From an uncultured Desulfuromusa sp. (lineage in GTDB: Bacteria > Desulfobacterota > Desulfuromonadia > Desulfuromonadales > Geopsychrobacteraceae): a DNA stretch of 64,000 nt. The stretch covers positions 2,350,001 to 2,414,000 of the forward strand of contig NZ_OY776574.1 of the NCBI RefSeq assembly GCF_963675815.1. The letters run 5' to 3'. The notes beneath the pieces were generated by a model. That model was not told where the DNA came from and searched no databases. It saw only the letters and a list, made by a program, of their open reading frames with translations. Positions 17,197 to 26,338 of the stretch are shown here, piece by piece (within the stretch, counting starts at the first letter, position 1; every line of letters starts with the position of its first letter). Made by a program: the position numbers and the translations under genes.

Positions 17197-18054
17197 GTGG
17201 ACACCGATCATGAGCAGGGATCAGCCAGCTGGTTAAAGCGTTTGGGACGCAGGTTGAGCTATCGGCCCCAGGCCAATAGTGAAGAAGAATTGCAGGAGTT
17301 GATAGATGCTTCTGAGCAGCAAGGGATTATAGATGAGGAGGAGGGGGACATGCTCCAGTCCATTCTGGAGCTGGATGAAACGATTGTTCGTGAGATTATG
17401 ATTCCACGCACAACGATGGTGTGTGTTGACGCTGAAGCTCCTTTCAGTAACGTACTTAAGGCTATCCTGAATTCAGGTCATTCCCGGATTCCTGTTTATA
17501 AAAATAATATCGATAATATTATCGGCCTGGTTTACGCCAAGGACCTGCTCCGCTATTGGGGACGCCCTATTGATACGATCACCCTTGATGAAATTATGCG
17601 TCCGCCCTATCTGGTTCCTGAGTCAAAAAAGGTCAGTGTTCTGCTGAAGGAATTTCAGAAGTCCTGTATTCATATTGCCATCGTTATTGATGAATATGGT
17701 GGAACTTCCGGTCTGGTGACCATTGAAGATCTTATTGAGGAAATTGTTGGAGAGATTCAGGACGAATATGACCGGGAGGAAGAATGGCTGTTAGAACAGC
17801 CTGATGGTACTTTGCTGGTTGATGGTCGGCTGAGTATTGAAGAGTTCGAAGAGTATTTTGACGTGGAAGTGGCCCGGGAGAAATTTGATACAGTGGGTGG
17901 CTATGTCGTGGAGCATCATGGCAGGGTCCCTAACGTTGGTGAACGGATCAAGGTTGGGGACTTTGATATGCGGGTAGAGCAGGGTGATCAGCGTGCTATT
18001 CGGCAGCTGCAAATTTTCCCCCTTGCTGTGGATCATGTCCAGCAGGATGAGTAG
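17197..18054 (+). CDS. CorC/HlyC-type CBS-domain protein
   Basis: Soluble protein of 285 residues with two CBS domains (~70-130 and ~135-190; motifs VREIMIPRTTMVCVDAEA and LDEIMRPPYLVPES) and a C-terminal CorC_HlyC transporter-associated domain. That domain shows DGRLSIEEFEEYF and the stretch VGGYVVEHHGRVPNVGE. It lacks the N-terminal DUF21 membrane domain, as in E. coli CorC (YbeX). The ybeY-ybeX-lnt order is the same as in Enterobacteria. CorC is linked to Mg/Co efflux and ribosome-related phenotypes. The start is GTG 17197 with AGAGGAG about 13 bases upstream. The stop touches the lnt start. Confidence 0.92.
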   Translation: MDTDHEQGSASWLKRLGRRLSYRPQANSEEELQELIDASEQQGIIDEEEGDMLQSILELDETIVREIMIPRTTMVCVDAEAPFSNVLKAILNSGHSRIPVYKNNIDNIIGLVYAKDLLRYWGRPIDTITLDEIMRPPYLVPESKKVSVLLKEFQKSCIHIAIVIDEYGGTSGLVTIEDLIEEIVGEIQDEYDREEEWLLEQPDGTLLVDGRLSIEEFEEYFDVEVAREKFDTVGGYVVEHHGRVPNVGERIKVGDFDMRVEQGDQRAIRQLQIFPLAVDHVQQDE

Positions 18055-18056
18055 TG

Positions 18057-19571
18057 ATGCGCTTTAGAAAAATTGATCCGACTTTAATTGTTGCAGCTGT
18101 TTCAGGTGTGTTGCTTGCTGCAGCTTTTCCCCGGCCGGATTATTTCTTCCTTGCGTGGGTGGCATTGGTTCCCCTTTTGCTGGTGATGCGCCGTCGCCCT
18201 TTTGCCACTGGTTTTACCGCTGGAATTGTCTTTTTTGCCACAGTTCTTTATTGGCTCAATTTCGTCATGATAACCTATGGAAGGTTACAGCCTCTCTTCG
18301 CTTTTCTGGCGTACCTGTTTCTGGTTGTTTATCTTGCCGTTTACTTTGGGATGGCTTCCTGGGCTTCTTGTCGCCTTGAAGCCGTTTTCAAACTCCCCTA
18401 TCTGATCACCTTACCTCCTCTCTGGGTTGCTCTTGAATACCTTCGAGGTGTGCTGCTTACAGGATTCCCCTGGGCGATTATCGGCTATTCTCAGCAGAAT
18501 TTTTCTCCGGCAATCCAAAGCTGTGATGTGACCGGAGTCTACGGGGTCAGCCTGATGCTGATCATTGTGAACTGTGCTGTTGCCGGAGTGATAGCCGCTC
18601 CTAAAAGACGATCTGCTTGGTTGGGAGTCGTGATAACGGTATGTATTTCTATCAGTCATTTCGGTTATGGAGTTTGGAGACAATCACAGCCTCTGGAACA
18701 ACGAGCTGAACAATTGCGGGTTTCTCTTATCCAGGGGAATATTGATCAGATGCAGAAATGGGACCCTGATAACAGGCAGGCCAGTGTTGACCGTTATCAG
18801 CATCTGTCGCTTCTGGCACGCGAAGCTGATCCTCAACTGGTGATCTGGCCGGAGGCAGCAACGCCATTTTTCTTGCAGGATCAATCGAATCTTGCGGAAC
18901 ACGTCAGGAAGTTGCCACAGAAATTAAACGCCTATCTGCTTGTTGGTAGTCCTGCCTACGAGAAGCTGTCACCAGACACCTATCAATATTTCAACAGTGC
19001 CTATCTTTTTTCCCCTTCGGGAGTGGAATTGGGGCGTTCGGATAAGCAACATCTGGTCCCCTTCGGTGAATATGTCCCTTTGGGAAAGTTTCTGGGGTTT
19101 ATTGACAAGCTGGTTGTTGGAGTGGGTGATTTTTCGTCTGGACAGGTCCGGCCCCTGCCGCTTGGTGAGCATTCACTGGGAGTTCTGATTTGCTACGAAG
19201 CCATTTTCCCACAGCTGGCGCGCAATTATATTCGGAAAGGGAGCGACCTGTTGGTTAATCTCACCAATGATGCCTGGTTTGGGCGCTCTTCTGCCCCCTA
19301 CCAGCTTTTGGCAATGACCCGATTCCGGGCTATTGAAAATCGCATCTGGATTGCCAGGGCTGCAAACACGGGGGTGTCTGCATTGATTTCCCCTGCAGGC
19401 AAGGTCGTTTTATCTGGACCTATTTTTGAAAAAGTTCAATTAACGGGTAACGTTGGTTTGGGTGCTGAAGAAACAGTTTATACGAGATTTGGAGATTTGT
19501 TTGCATTTGTTTGCATGACGATAAGTGGTGTTTTTCTGGTTGCGTTGGTGCTGGCAGGGAAATATAAATAG
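18057..19571 (+). CDS. lnt: Apolipoprotein N-acyltransferase
   Basis: Inner-membrane enzyme of 504 residues that adds the third acyl chain to lipoproteins, the last step of lipoprotein maturation. The N-terminal ~200 residues hold about six TM helices. The periplasmic nitrilase-like domain has the catalytic triad Glu266 (IWPEAATP), Lys330 (DKQHLVPFGEY) and Cys379 (LICYEAIF). A final TM anchor is at ~480-500. ATG 18057 is preferred over the in-frame GTG at 18054, which overlaps the upstream stop. It serves the lipoproteins in this window (3317, 3950) among others. Length and motifs match the family. Confidence 0.95.
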   Translation: MRFRKIDPTLIVAAVSGVLLAAAFPRPDYFFLAWVALVPLLLVMRRRPFATGFTAGIVFFATVLYWLNFVMITYGRLQPLFAFLAYLFLVVYLAVYFGMASWASCRLEAVFKLPYLITLPPLWVALEYLRGVLLTGFPWAIIGYSQQNFSPAIQSCDVTGVYGVSLMLIIVNCAVAGVIAAPKRRSAWLGVVITVCISISHFGYGVWRQSQPLEQRAEQLRVSLIQGNIDQMQKWDPDNRQASVDRYQHLSLLAREADPQLVIWPEAATPFFLQDQSNLAEHVRKLPQKLNAYLLVGSPAYEKLSPDTYQYFNSAYLFSPSGVELGRSDKQHLVPFGEYVPLGKFLGFIDKLVVGVGDFSSGQVRPLPLGEHSLGVLICYEAIFPQLARNYIRKGSDLLVNLTNDAWFGRSSAPYQLLAMTRFRAIENRIWIARAANTGVSALISPAGKVVLSGPIFEKVQLTGNVGLGAEETVYTRFGDLFAFVCMTISGVFLVALVLAGKYK

Positions 19572-19602
19572 TTTTTAAAGCGCTTTGTGAAAGGTTTTTA
19601 TT

Positions 19603-20364
19603 GTGAAAGCTACAGCAATTATTCCTGCCCGATATGGGTCGACACGGTTTCTTGGAAAGCCACTGGCATTGATAAACGGTACTCCGATGATTCAGCATGT
19701 GTGTCAGCGGGTTGCCAAGGCGGAGATGGTTGACCAGGTTATCGTCGCAACGGATGATGTCCGTATTGTTGCTGCTGTTGAGGGTTTTGGTGGTCAGGTG
19801 ATGTTGACTGAGACAGACCATCCAACTGGGACTGATCGTTTAGCAGAAGTCGCAGCAAACCTGGATTCAGAGTTGATTGTTAACGTTCAAGGGGACGAAC
19901 CGCTTATAGATCCAAGAATGGTTGACCAGGCGATTGCGCCGCTGTTAAAAGACGGACGGATTTTAATGGGAACCCTTGCCGGTAAAATAGATCGACTTGA
20001 AGATTTTTATAGTTCTGATGTGGTTAAGGTGGTTAAAGGTCAGGATGGTATGGCTCTTTATTTTTCACGTGCGCCGATCCCCTGTCCACGTGACTTGAAT
20101 TCCGGACAACTTGCTGATGAATTGCCGCGGTTAGGTTTACTGCGTCATATCGGCCTGTATGTGTATCGTCGGGAGCTGTTGCTGGATTATCCCTCCTGGC
20201 CAAAAACACCGCTTGAAAGTCTTGAGAACCTGGAGCAGTTGCGTGCTCTTGAGCGAGGAATTCGATTGTACGTGGCTGAGACTGAGTTCAGTTGCCATGG
20301 GGTTGATACCCCGGCAGACCTTGAACGTGTTTCTTCTCTTATGTCTGCAGAAATAAACAATTAA
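19603..20364 (+). CDS. kdsB: 3-deoxy-manno-octulosonate cytidylyltransferase
   Basis: CMP-Kdo synthetase of 253 residues, which activates Kdo with CTP for lipid A core synthesis. The nucleotide-binding start reads IIPARYGSTRFLGKPLA; the usual Pro of RFPGKPL is Leu here. Conserved blocks TDHPTGTDRLAEVA and VNVQGDEPLIDP follow. GTG start at 19603. It begins a run of Kdo and LPS genes, with pyrG, which makes the CTP substrate, immediately downstream. The 160-base gap to pyrG holds no gene. Confidence 0.95.
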   Translation: MKATAIIPARYGSTRFLGKPLALINGTPMIQHVCQRVAKAEMVDQVIVATDDVRIVAAVEGFGGQVMLTETDHPTGTDRLAEVAANLDSELIVNVQGDEPLIDPRMVDQAIAPLLKDGRILMGTLAGKIDRLEDFYSSDVVKVVKGQDGMALYFSRAPIPCPRDLNSGQLADELPRLGLLRHIGLYVYRRELLLDYPSWPKTPLESLENLEQLRALERGIRLYVAETEFSCHGVDTPADLERVSSLMSAEINN

Positions 20365-20524
20365 AACAGGATCTTATTCTCTTTGGTGAATATGGATGGT
20401 TTTTTGCATGAACAGGGTTTCTTTCGCCTATGTTTCTGTGTAGAATCGTTTTTTTGTGAATGAAGACTGCTGATTACTTTTGCAGCTGTAAGGTCATCTA
20501 TTTAATAAAGGACGGAAAAAGTAA

Positions 20525-22129
20525 ATGAAGACAAAGTTTCTCTTTGTAACTGGTGGAGTTGTTTCATCTCTTGGTAAGGGATTGTCAGCTGCGTCGATAG
20601 GGGCTCTAATGGAAGCCCGTGGCTTAAAAGTTTCTATGCAGAAAATGGATCCCTATATCAATGTTGATCCCGGCACCATGAGTCCTTTTCAGCATGGTGA
20701 GGTTTTTGTGACTGATGATGGGGCTGAAACCGACCTGGATCTGGGGCATTATGAACGCTACACTTCGGCGAAACTGTCACGAAAATCAAATTTTACCACG
20801 GGTCAGGTTTATGATTCCGTCATTCGTCAAGAGCGCCGTGGTGATTATCTTGGCGGCACAGTGCAGGTTATTCCTCATATCACCAATGAAATTAAAAAGA
20901 AAATTCTTAATAACGCCAACGGTGTCGATATTGCGATAGTTGAAGTTGGTGGAACTGTCGGAGATATTGAGTCTCTCCCTTTTCTTGAGGCCATTCGTCA
21001 ATTCCGTGCCGATCGCGGCCGTGAGAATGTTCTTTATATTCACCTGACTCTGGTCCCTTATATTGCTACTGCCGGGGAATTGAAGACAAAGCCAACACAG
21101 CACAGCGTCAAAGATCTCCGTGAGATTGGGATTCAGCCGGACATCCTTTTATGTCGCTGCGATCGTGAAATTCCCAGAGATATGAAGGAAAAGATTGCAC
21201 TGTTCTGCAATGTGCCGGAGGATGCCGTTATCACGGCTCGAGATGTTGAAAGCATCTATGAAGTTCCTGCCGCTTTTTATGCTCAGGGACTGGATGAGCG
21301 TATTGTCGATTATTTGAATATCTGGACCAAGGCTCCTGACCTGTCAGTTTGGGAACGGATCGTTGAACGGGTCAAGCATCCGGCGAGTAAAACAACCATT
21401 GCTATTGTCGGGAAGTACGTTGGGTTGACTGAGAGCTACAAATCTTTGTCCGAAGCTCTGACCCACGGCGGCATTGCAAATGATTGCCAGGTGAATTTGA
21501 AGTATGTGGATTCTGAAACACTGGAACGCCACGGTATTCAAAATTCTTTTGATGACGTCGATGGTATCCTTGTCCCTGGCGGTTTTGGAGAGCGGGGGAG
21601 TGAAGGGAAGATAGCCGCAATCCAATATGCCCGGGAAAATAGCGTCCCATTCTTCGGCATCTGTCTGGGCTTGCAAATGGCAGCGGTAGAGTTTGCCCGT
21701 CATGTTTGTAAGATCAAAGACGCCCATTCCTCTGAATTTCATGAGGATGCTGAAAATCTGGTTATCCATATCATGGAAGGGCAGAAAAAGGTTAAAGGAA
21801 AAGGGGGCACTATGAGGCTGGGTGCCTATCCTTGTGATCTGGAGGAAGGCTCTCTGGCGCGCAGAATTTATGGGAAAGATCATCTGCTTGAACGACATCG
21901 GCATCGGTTTGAATTCAACAACGACTACATCGAAAAATTGAAAGCCGGGGGAATGATTTTTTCCGGGGTGAATCCGGAATTGAATCTGGTTGAAATTGCA
22001 GAGCTGGCGGATCATCCCTGGTTCCTTGGCTGCCAATTCCATCCTGAATTTAAATCACGTCCGATGGAACCCCATCCACTGTTTGAATCTTTTGTCGGTG
22101 CATGCTTAAAGCAGCACCAGGAGGAATAA
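20525..22129 (+). CDS. pyrG: CTP synthase
   Basis: Glutamine-dependent CTP synthetase of 534 residues. The synthetase domain begins FVTGGVVSSLGKGLSAASIG with the P-loop, followed by the DPYINVDPGTMSPFQHGEV block. The class I glutamine amidotransferase domain has GICLGLQM with the catalytic Cys and HPEFKSRP with the His. It converts UTP to CTP, which KdsB uses upstream. AAGGACGG precedes ATG 20525. kdsA starts at the base right after the stop codon. Confidence 0.97.
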   Translation: MKTKFLFVTGGVVSSLGKGLSAASIGALMEARGLKVSMQKMDPYINVDPGTMSPFQHGEVFVTDDGAETDLDLGHYERYTSAKLSRKSNFTTGQVYDSVIRQERRGDYLGGTVQVIPHITNEIKKKILNNANGVDIAIVEVGGTVGDIESLPFLEAIRQFRADRGRENVLYIHLTLVPYIATAGELKTKPTQHSVKDLREIGIQPDILLCRCDREIPRDMKEKIALFCNVPEDAVITARDVESIYEVPAAFYAQGLDERIVDYLNIWTKAPDLSVWERIVERVKHPASKTTIAIVGKYVGLTESYKSLSEALTHGGIANDCQVNLKYVDSETLERHGIQNSFDDVDGILVPGGFGERGSEGKIAAIQYARENSVPFFGICLGLQMAAVEFARHVCKIKDAHSSEFHEDAENLVIHIMEGQKKVKGKGGTMRLGAYPCDLEEGSLARRIYGKDHLLERHRHRFEFNNDYIEKLKAGGMIFSGVNPELNLVEIAELADHPWFLGCQFHPEFKSRPMEPHPLFESFVGACLKQHQEE

Positions 22130-22969
22130 ATGCGACAGGTTAAGGTTGGTCCCGTCTCCTTTGGTGGCTCTAAACAGTTGGTTTTGATCGCTGGGCCATG
22201 TGCTATTGAAGATGAAGATCTTACTTTGAGGATAGCTGAAGGACTGAAGCAAACGACCCATGATCTTGGATGTGAGTTAATCTTCAAAGCTTCTTACGAC
22301 AAAGCAAACCGAACCTCAGTCACTTCTTTCCGTGGTCTTGGGGTAGAGCGGGGGCTAAGGGTTCTGGAGCGGGTCAGCAGAGAATTTGAATTGCCTATTA
22401 TTTCTGATGTCCACGATGTCAGTCAGGTTGCAGCTGCAGCAGATGTTTTGGATATTCTCCAGATTCCGGCTTTTTTGAGTCGCCAGACTGACTTGTTGGT
22501 TGCTGCCGGGCAAACGGGGAAGCCGATCAACTTGAAAAAAGGGCAATTTCTGGCTCCATGGGATATCGAGCATGGTGTGAGTAAGATTGCTTCAACTGGA
22601 AATGAAAATATTTTATTGACAGAGCGTGGTGTTTCTTTTGGGTATAACAACCTCGTTGTTGATATGCGCTCTCTGGTGATCATGCGTGAGATGGGCTATC
22701 CTGTGATCTTTGATGCCACTCATTCTGTGCAATTGCCGGGCGGTGCCGGCGGTTCCTCCTCGGGGCAACGCCAGTATGTTGGTGCTTTGTCTCGTGCAGC
22801 AGCAGCAACCGGTATTGATGGCCTGTTCTGGGAAGTTCACGAAGATCCCGACCGAGCCTTGTGTGATGGTGCCAACTCCTTACCGCTGGGGCAGGTCAAA
22901 ATGCTGCTGCAACAAATTTTGGAATTTGACGCTGTTTTTAAACAGGCTGAGCCGGGGAGAGATTGCTGA
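22130..22969 (+). CDS. kdsA: 3-deoxy-8-phosphooctulonate synthase
   Basis: KDO-8-phosphate synthase of 279 residues that condenses phosphoenolpyruvate with arabinose-5-phosphate. Visible family motifs: VLIAGPCAIEDEDLTLRIAE, FKASYDKANRTS, QTDLLVAAG and FDATHSVQLPGG. AGGAGGAA lies just before ATG 22130, within the end of pyrG. The TGA overlaps the start of kdsD (TGATG). This is the second enzyme of the Kdo pathway, in order with kdsD and kdsC. Confidence 0.96.
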   Translation: MRQVKVGPVSFGGSKQLVLIAGPCAIEDEDLTLRIAEGLKQTTHDLGCELIFKASYDKANRTSVTSFRGLGVERGLRVLERVSREFELPIISDVHDVSQVAAAADVLDILQIPAFLSRQTDLLVAAGQTGKPINLKKGQFLAPWDIEHGVSKIASTGNENILLTERGVSFGYNNLVVDMRSLVIMREMGYPVIFDATHSVQLPGGAGGSSSGQRQYVGALSRAAAATGIDGLFWEVHEDPDRALCDGANSLPLGQVKMLLQQILEFDAVFKQAEPGRDC

Positions 22970-23931
22970 TGATTGAAACTGCAAAGCAAGTTTTGCGGAT
23001 TGAGGCAGATGCTATTCTGGCTCTGCAAGAACGGATTGATGGCTCTTTTTCGAAAGCAGTCAAAATGGTTCTCGACTGCCAGGGAAAAGTAGTGGTAACC
23101 GGGATGGGAAAGTCCGGGTTGATTTGTCAAAAAATTGCCGCAACCATGGCGTCCACTGGAACCCCGACATTTTTTCTCCATCCAGCTGAAGGCATCCATG
23201 GCGACCTCGGGATGTTATCAAAAGGGGATGTGGTAATTGCGGCCTCCTATTCTGGTGAAACTGAGGAGGTTTGCCGGATTCTTCCGGTGATCAAAAGAAT
23301 GGGATTGCCGTTAATTGCAATCTCTGGAAACCCTCAAAGTACTTTGGCGATTGCCGGAGATGCACATCTTGATATCAGCGTGGCTGAAGAAGCTTGTCCT
23401 CTGGGATTAGCGCCGACAGCGAGCACGACAGCGACTCTTGCCATGGGGGATGCCCTGGCTGTTGCTTTGCTGGACGAACGTGGGTTTAAAGCTGAAGATT
23501 TTGCCCTTTTTCACCCCGGAGGAGCTCTCGGTAAAAAGCTACTTTTAAGGGTTGAAGATCTGATGCACGTTGGTGATGAAATTCCGTTGGTACAACCGAA
23601 CACGCTGTTGCGTGAAGCCTTGTTTGAAATTACCAGTAAAAAATTGGGCGTCACTGGCGTTGTCGACGATCAGGGGGCTTTGGCCGGCGTTTTTACTGAT
23701 GGTGATTTACGCAGGATAATGGAGCTGGGGCTGGAAAGTTTACAAAAACCGATCCATCAGGTGATGTCAACGTCGCCGAAACGTATTTTGCGTCGTAATC
23801 TCGCAGCAAAAGCATTGCAGGTCATGGAAGCACATTCGATTACTTCGCTATTTGTTTTTGCCGATGAAGAGGGAATGGTCCCGGTTGGTATTGTCCATCT
23901 TCACGATCTGCTTAAGTCCGGGGTCGTGTGA
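22969..23931 (+). CDS. kdsD: Arabinose-5-phosphate isomerase (KdsD/KpsF family)
   Basis: SIS-domain sugar isomerase of 320 residues with two C-terminal CBS domains. The SIS block has GMGKSGLICQKIAATMASTGTP and ASYSGETEEVCRI; GALGKKLLLRVEDLMH begins the CBS part. It turns ribulose-5-phosphate into arabinose-5-phosphate for KdsA. ATG 22969 overlaps the kdsA stop; TTG 22963 is a less likely start. The stop overlaps the kdsC start region, so kdsA-kdsD-kdsC are translationally linked. Confidence 0.95.
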   Translation: MIETAKQVLRIEADAILALQERIDGSFSKAVKMVLDCQGKVVVTGMGKSGLICQKIAATMASTGTPTFFLHPAEGIHGDLGMLSKGDVVIAASYSGETEEVCRILPVIKRMGLPLIAISGNPQSTLAIAGDAHLDISVAEEACPLGLAPTASTTATLAMGDALAVALLDERGFKAEDFALFHPGGALGKKLLLRVEDLMHVGDEIPLVQPNTLLREALFEITSKKLGVTGVVDDQGALAGVFTDGDLRRIMELGLESLQKPIHQVMSTSPKRILRRNLAAKALQVMEAHSITSLFVFADEEGMVPVGIVHLHDLLKSGVV

Positions 23932-24452
23932 TGCAGGAACAATTGGCTAAAATTAAGCTCTTGCTGCTTGATGTCGATGGTGTTCTTACCGATGGCCGGA
24001 TTATCTATGACTGTCTTGGTAACGAGCTAAAATCTTTTGACGTCAAAGATGGTCATGGGTTAAAAATGCTCCAGCGTGCAGGAATCAGGATTGGTATTAT
24101 CACCGGGCGTTCATCTGCTGTTGTCGCCCGACGAGCTGAAGAGCTGGGGATAGAAATTCTCTATCAGGGAGCTTTGCAAAAGCTTGAGCCTTATGGGGAA
24201 ATTCTTTCTATCCTTGATCTCACAGATGATCAGGTGGCCTATGTTGGTGATGATATCGTTGATTTACCAATTTTAAACCGGGTTGGATTCAGTGCAACAG
24301 TCGCTGATGCTGTGCCGGATGTTTTGCCCTTGGTTGACTATGTGGCGTCACGGCCTGGTGGTCGTGGGGCCGTCAGGGAAATTTGTGACCTGCTGCTGCG
24401 GGCTTCAGGCCAGTGGGATGAACTGACAAAGCGTTATTTTACTCAGAATTAG
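23931..24452 (+). CDS. kdsC: 3-deoxy-manno-octulosonate-8-phosphatase
   Basis: HAD-superfamily phosphatase of 173 residues. Motif I is LLLLDVDGVLTDGRI with the DxD pair, motif II is GIITGRSS, and the final metal-binding block is VAYVGDDIVDLPIL. It lacks a cap domain, as is typical of tetrameric KdsC. It releases phosphate from KDO-8-P before KdsB activation. The start is ATG 23931, one base overlapping kdsD; GTG 23928 is possible. It is followed by lptC after 10 bases. Confidence 0.95.
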   Translation: MQEQLAKIKLLLLDVDGVLTDGRIIYDCLGNELKSFDVKDGHGLKMLQRAGIRIGIITGRSSAVVARRAEELGIEILYQGALQKLEPYGEILSILDLTDDQVAYVGDDIVDLPILNRVGFSATVADAVPDVLPLVDYVASRPGGRGAVREICDLLLRASGQWDELTKRYFTQN

Positions 24453-24462
24453 TAGAAAACGG

Positions 24463-25032
24463 GTGTTTAATTTGCGGCGCTTACTGGCTCTTTTAATCGT
24501 TGTTTCCATTATTGCGCTGACAGCAGTTATTTACCGACACTTGCAACAACAAGGGCCAAAAGAGATTCTCAGTATGTTGCCGGAGGACATTGATCTGGCT
24601 TTGGAAAATCTCCACTATACTCAGAATGAGGAAGGGCAGCGACGTTGGACTCTTGACGCCGACAAAGCTGAATATCAGCGTGACAGCAGTTTGGCAAAGC
24701 TTGATGCTGTTAAATTGCTCTTCTACAGTACGGAAGAGTTCGGAGATATTAATCTGAGGGCTGATCAAGGGCAACTCGATCAAGAAAAACGGCAGGTTGA
24801 TGTCTGGGGGAATGTGATCTTAGAAACAAAGCGGGGTGAGCAACTTTTTACCGAGCGGTTGCATTATGATGACCAGGCGCGGCAGTTGAACACCGAGGAT
24901 TCCATCAGGTTTCTTTCTCCGCAGATGGAATTGACGGGTGTGGGATTGCAGATTGATATTGATCTCGGGCGCATGCTGGTTAAGGATAACGTTTGGATGA
25001 AGTTGTACCCTGTTAACAGCGAGAAGAAATAA
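24463..25032 (+). CDS. lptC: LPS export system protein LptC
   Basis: Single-pass periplasmic protein of 189 residues. An N-terminal TM anchor lies at ~5-25 (LLALLIVVSIIALTAVIY) and a beta-jellyroll domain follows (WTLDADKAEYQRD, WGNVILETKRGEQLFTERLHYDD). LptC passes LPS from LptBFG to LptA. GTG start at 24463. The stop is directly followed by the lptA ATG at 25033. Length is like E. coli LptC (191). lptF and lptG are not in the window. Confidence 0.9.
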   Translation: MFNLRRLLALLIVVSIIALTAVIYRHLQQQGPKEILSMLPEDIDLALENLHYTQNEEGQRRWTLDADKAEYQRDSSLAKLDAVKLLFYSTEEFGDINLRADQGQLDQEKRQVDVWGNVILETKRGEQLFTERLHYDDQARQLNTEDSIRFLSPQMELTGVGLQIDIDLGRMLVKDNVWMKLYPVNSEKK

Positions 25033-25536
25033 ATGACGTTCCGATGGTTTTTATTCGTTTTTCTTACTATTGTACAATGTTCCGTGCCGCAGGTTTTTGC
25101 CGCTGAGGTCGATGGTGAACTGGACCGGAATCAGCCTATCGTTGTTACAGCACAACAACTGGAGGTCCTGCAACAACAACGGCAGTCGGTTTTTACTGGA
25201 GAGGTTGTTGCCAAGCAAGGTGACATGACTCTTTATGCTGAAAAGTTGATCATTATTTTTCAGCAAGATCAGGATCAGGTCGAACGTATGGATGCCGTGG
25301 GTGGCGTTCGAGTCATTCAGTTGGATCGGGTTGCAACAGCTGAAAAAGCCGTATTTCGACAGGCGGAAGAAACGTTGGTGCTGGTTGGAAGTGCAGAGGT
25401 TACGCAGGGAAATAATACGGTGACAGGAGATGAAATCACCGTCTTTTTAAAAGAAAACAGAACTGTGATTAAAAGTTCTGAAAAAAACCGGGTTAAAGCG
25501 ACTATTGTTCCTGAAAAGAGTCAGGAGCAACAGTGA
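25033..25536 (+). CDS. lptA: LPS transport periplasmic protein LptA
   Basis: Periplasmic protein of 167 residues with a signal peptide (~1-23, ending VFAAE). The OstA-type beta-jellyroll repeats include IVVTAQQLEVLQQQ, VFTGEVVAKQGDMTLYAEKL and VTGDEITVFLKEN. LptA oligomers bridge the periplasm for LPS transit. The start follows the lptC stop immediately, and the stop overlaps the lptB GTG start (GTGA). Gene order lptC-lptA-lptB supports the call. Confidence 0.92.
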   Translation: MTFRWFLFVFLTIVQCSVPQVFAAEVDGELDRNQPIVVTAQQLEVLQQQRQSVFTGEVVAKQGDMTLYAEKLIIIFQQDQDQVERMDAVGGVRVIQLDRVATAEKAVFRQAEETLVLVGSAEVTQGNNTVTGDEITVFLKENRTVIKSSEKNRVKATIVPEKSQEQQ

Positions 25537-26258
25537 GCAGAGTTCTTAGCGCAACCAAACTGCATAAGGCATATGCTGGTCGCGAAGTCGTTTCGGGTGT
25601 AAGCCTGGAGGTTCAGTCTGGCCAGGTGATTGGTCTTTTGGGCCCCAATGGAGCAGGAAAAACAACCAGTTTCTACATGGTTGTAGGTCTCGCAAAACCC
25701 GATTCCGGAGCTGTTTTTCTGGACGAGCAAGAGATTACGGGACTGCCGATGTATCAGCGGGCGCGATCCGGAATTTCTTATTTGCCTCAGGAAGCATCTG
25801 TTTTTCGTAAGTTAACTGTGGCGGAAAATCTTCTGGCAATTATTGAAACTCTGACTCTGACCCGCGGTGAGCGGCAGCAACGTCTGGAAGAATTGCTTGA
25901 TGATCTGCATATTAAGCACATTCGTGATTCAAAAGGGTACGCTCTCTCTGGAGGAGAGCGACGTCGGGTAGAAATTGCCCGCTCTCTGGTCCTTGATCCT
26001 GCTTTTTTACTGCTGGATGAACCTTTTGCAGGCATTGATCCGATAGCAGTCATTGATATTCAGAATATTATTTCCCAGCTTAAAGAACGGGGTATCGGGA
26101 TTCTGATCTCTGATCATAATGTTCGGGAAACGCTTGGTGTTTGTGATCGAGCCTATATTTTGAATCAAGGAAAATTGCTTGAATTCGGAACTCCGGAAGA
26201 GATTGCAGCGAGTCCGATTGCAAGAGAAATATATCTGGGAGAAAAGTTCAGACTCTAG
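25533..26258 (+). CDS. lptB: LPS export ABC transporter ATPase LptB
   Basis: ABC ATPase of 241 residues. Walker A is GPNGAGKTTSF (~35-42), Q-loop YLPQEASVF, signature LSGGERRRVEIA, Walker B LLLDEPFAGIDP and switch His in ISDHNVRE. LptB powers LPS extraction by LptFG. GTG start at 25533 overlaps the lptA stop. SD-like AGGAG lies at the end of lptA. The 80-base gap to rpoN holds small hairpins (GCGAG/CTCGC; GGG/CCC) but no clear terminator. Confidence 0.96.
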   Translation: MSRVLSATKLHKAYAGREVVSGVSLEVQSGQVIGLLGPNGAGKTTSFYMVVGLAKPDSGAVFLDEQEITGLPMYQRARSGISYLPQEASVFRKLTVAENLLAIIETLTLTRGERQQRLEELLDDLHIKHIRDSKGYALSGGERRRVEIARSLVLDPAFLLLDEPFAGIDPIAVIDIQNIISQLKERGIGILISDHNVRETLGVCDRAYILNQGKLLEFGTPEEIAASPIAREIYLGEKFRL

Positions 26259-26338
26259 TCGCTCTAAACGGCGAGGATTGAATCTCGCATTAACTGAAAA
26301 TTGGTGGGACGTGACCCGCCTGTGGAATAATTAATATT

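Noticed and set aside
20393..20408. Possible sigma-54 promoter TGG-N10-GC before pyrG
   Set aside because: Spacing between GG and GC is right, but the -24 element is TGGATG instead of TGGCAC and pyrG is not a typical sigma-54 target. A single weak match.
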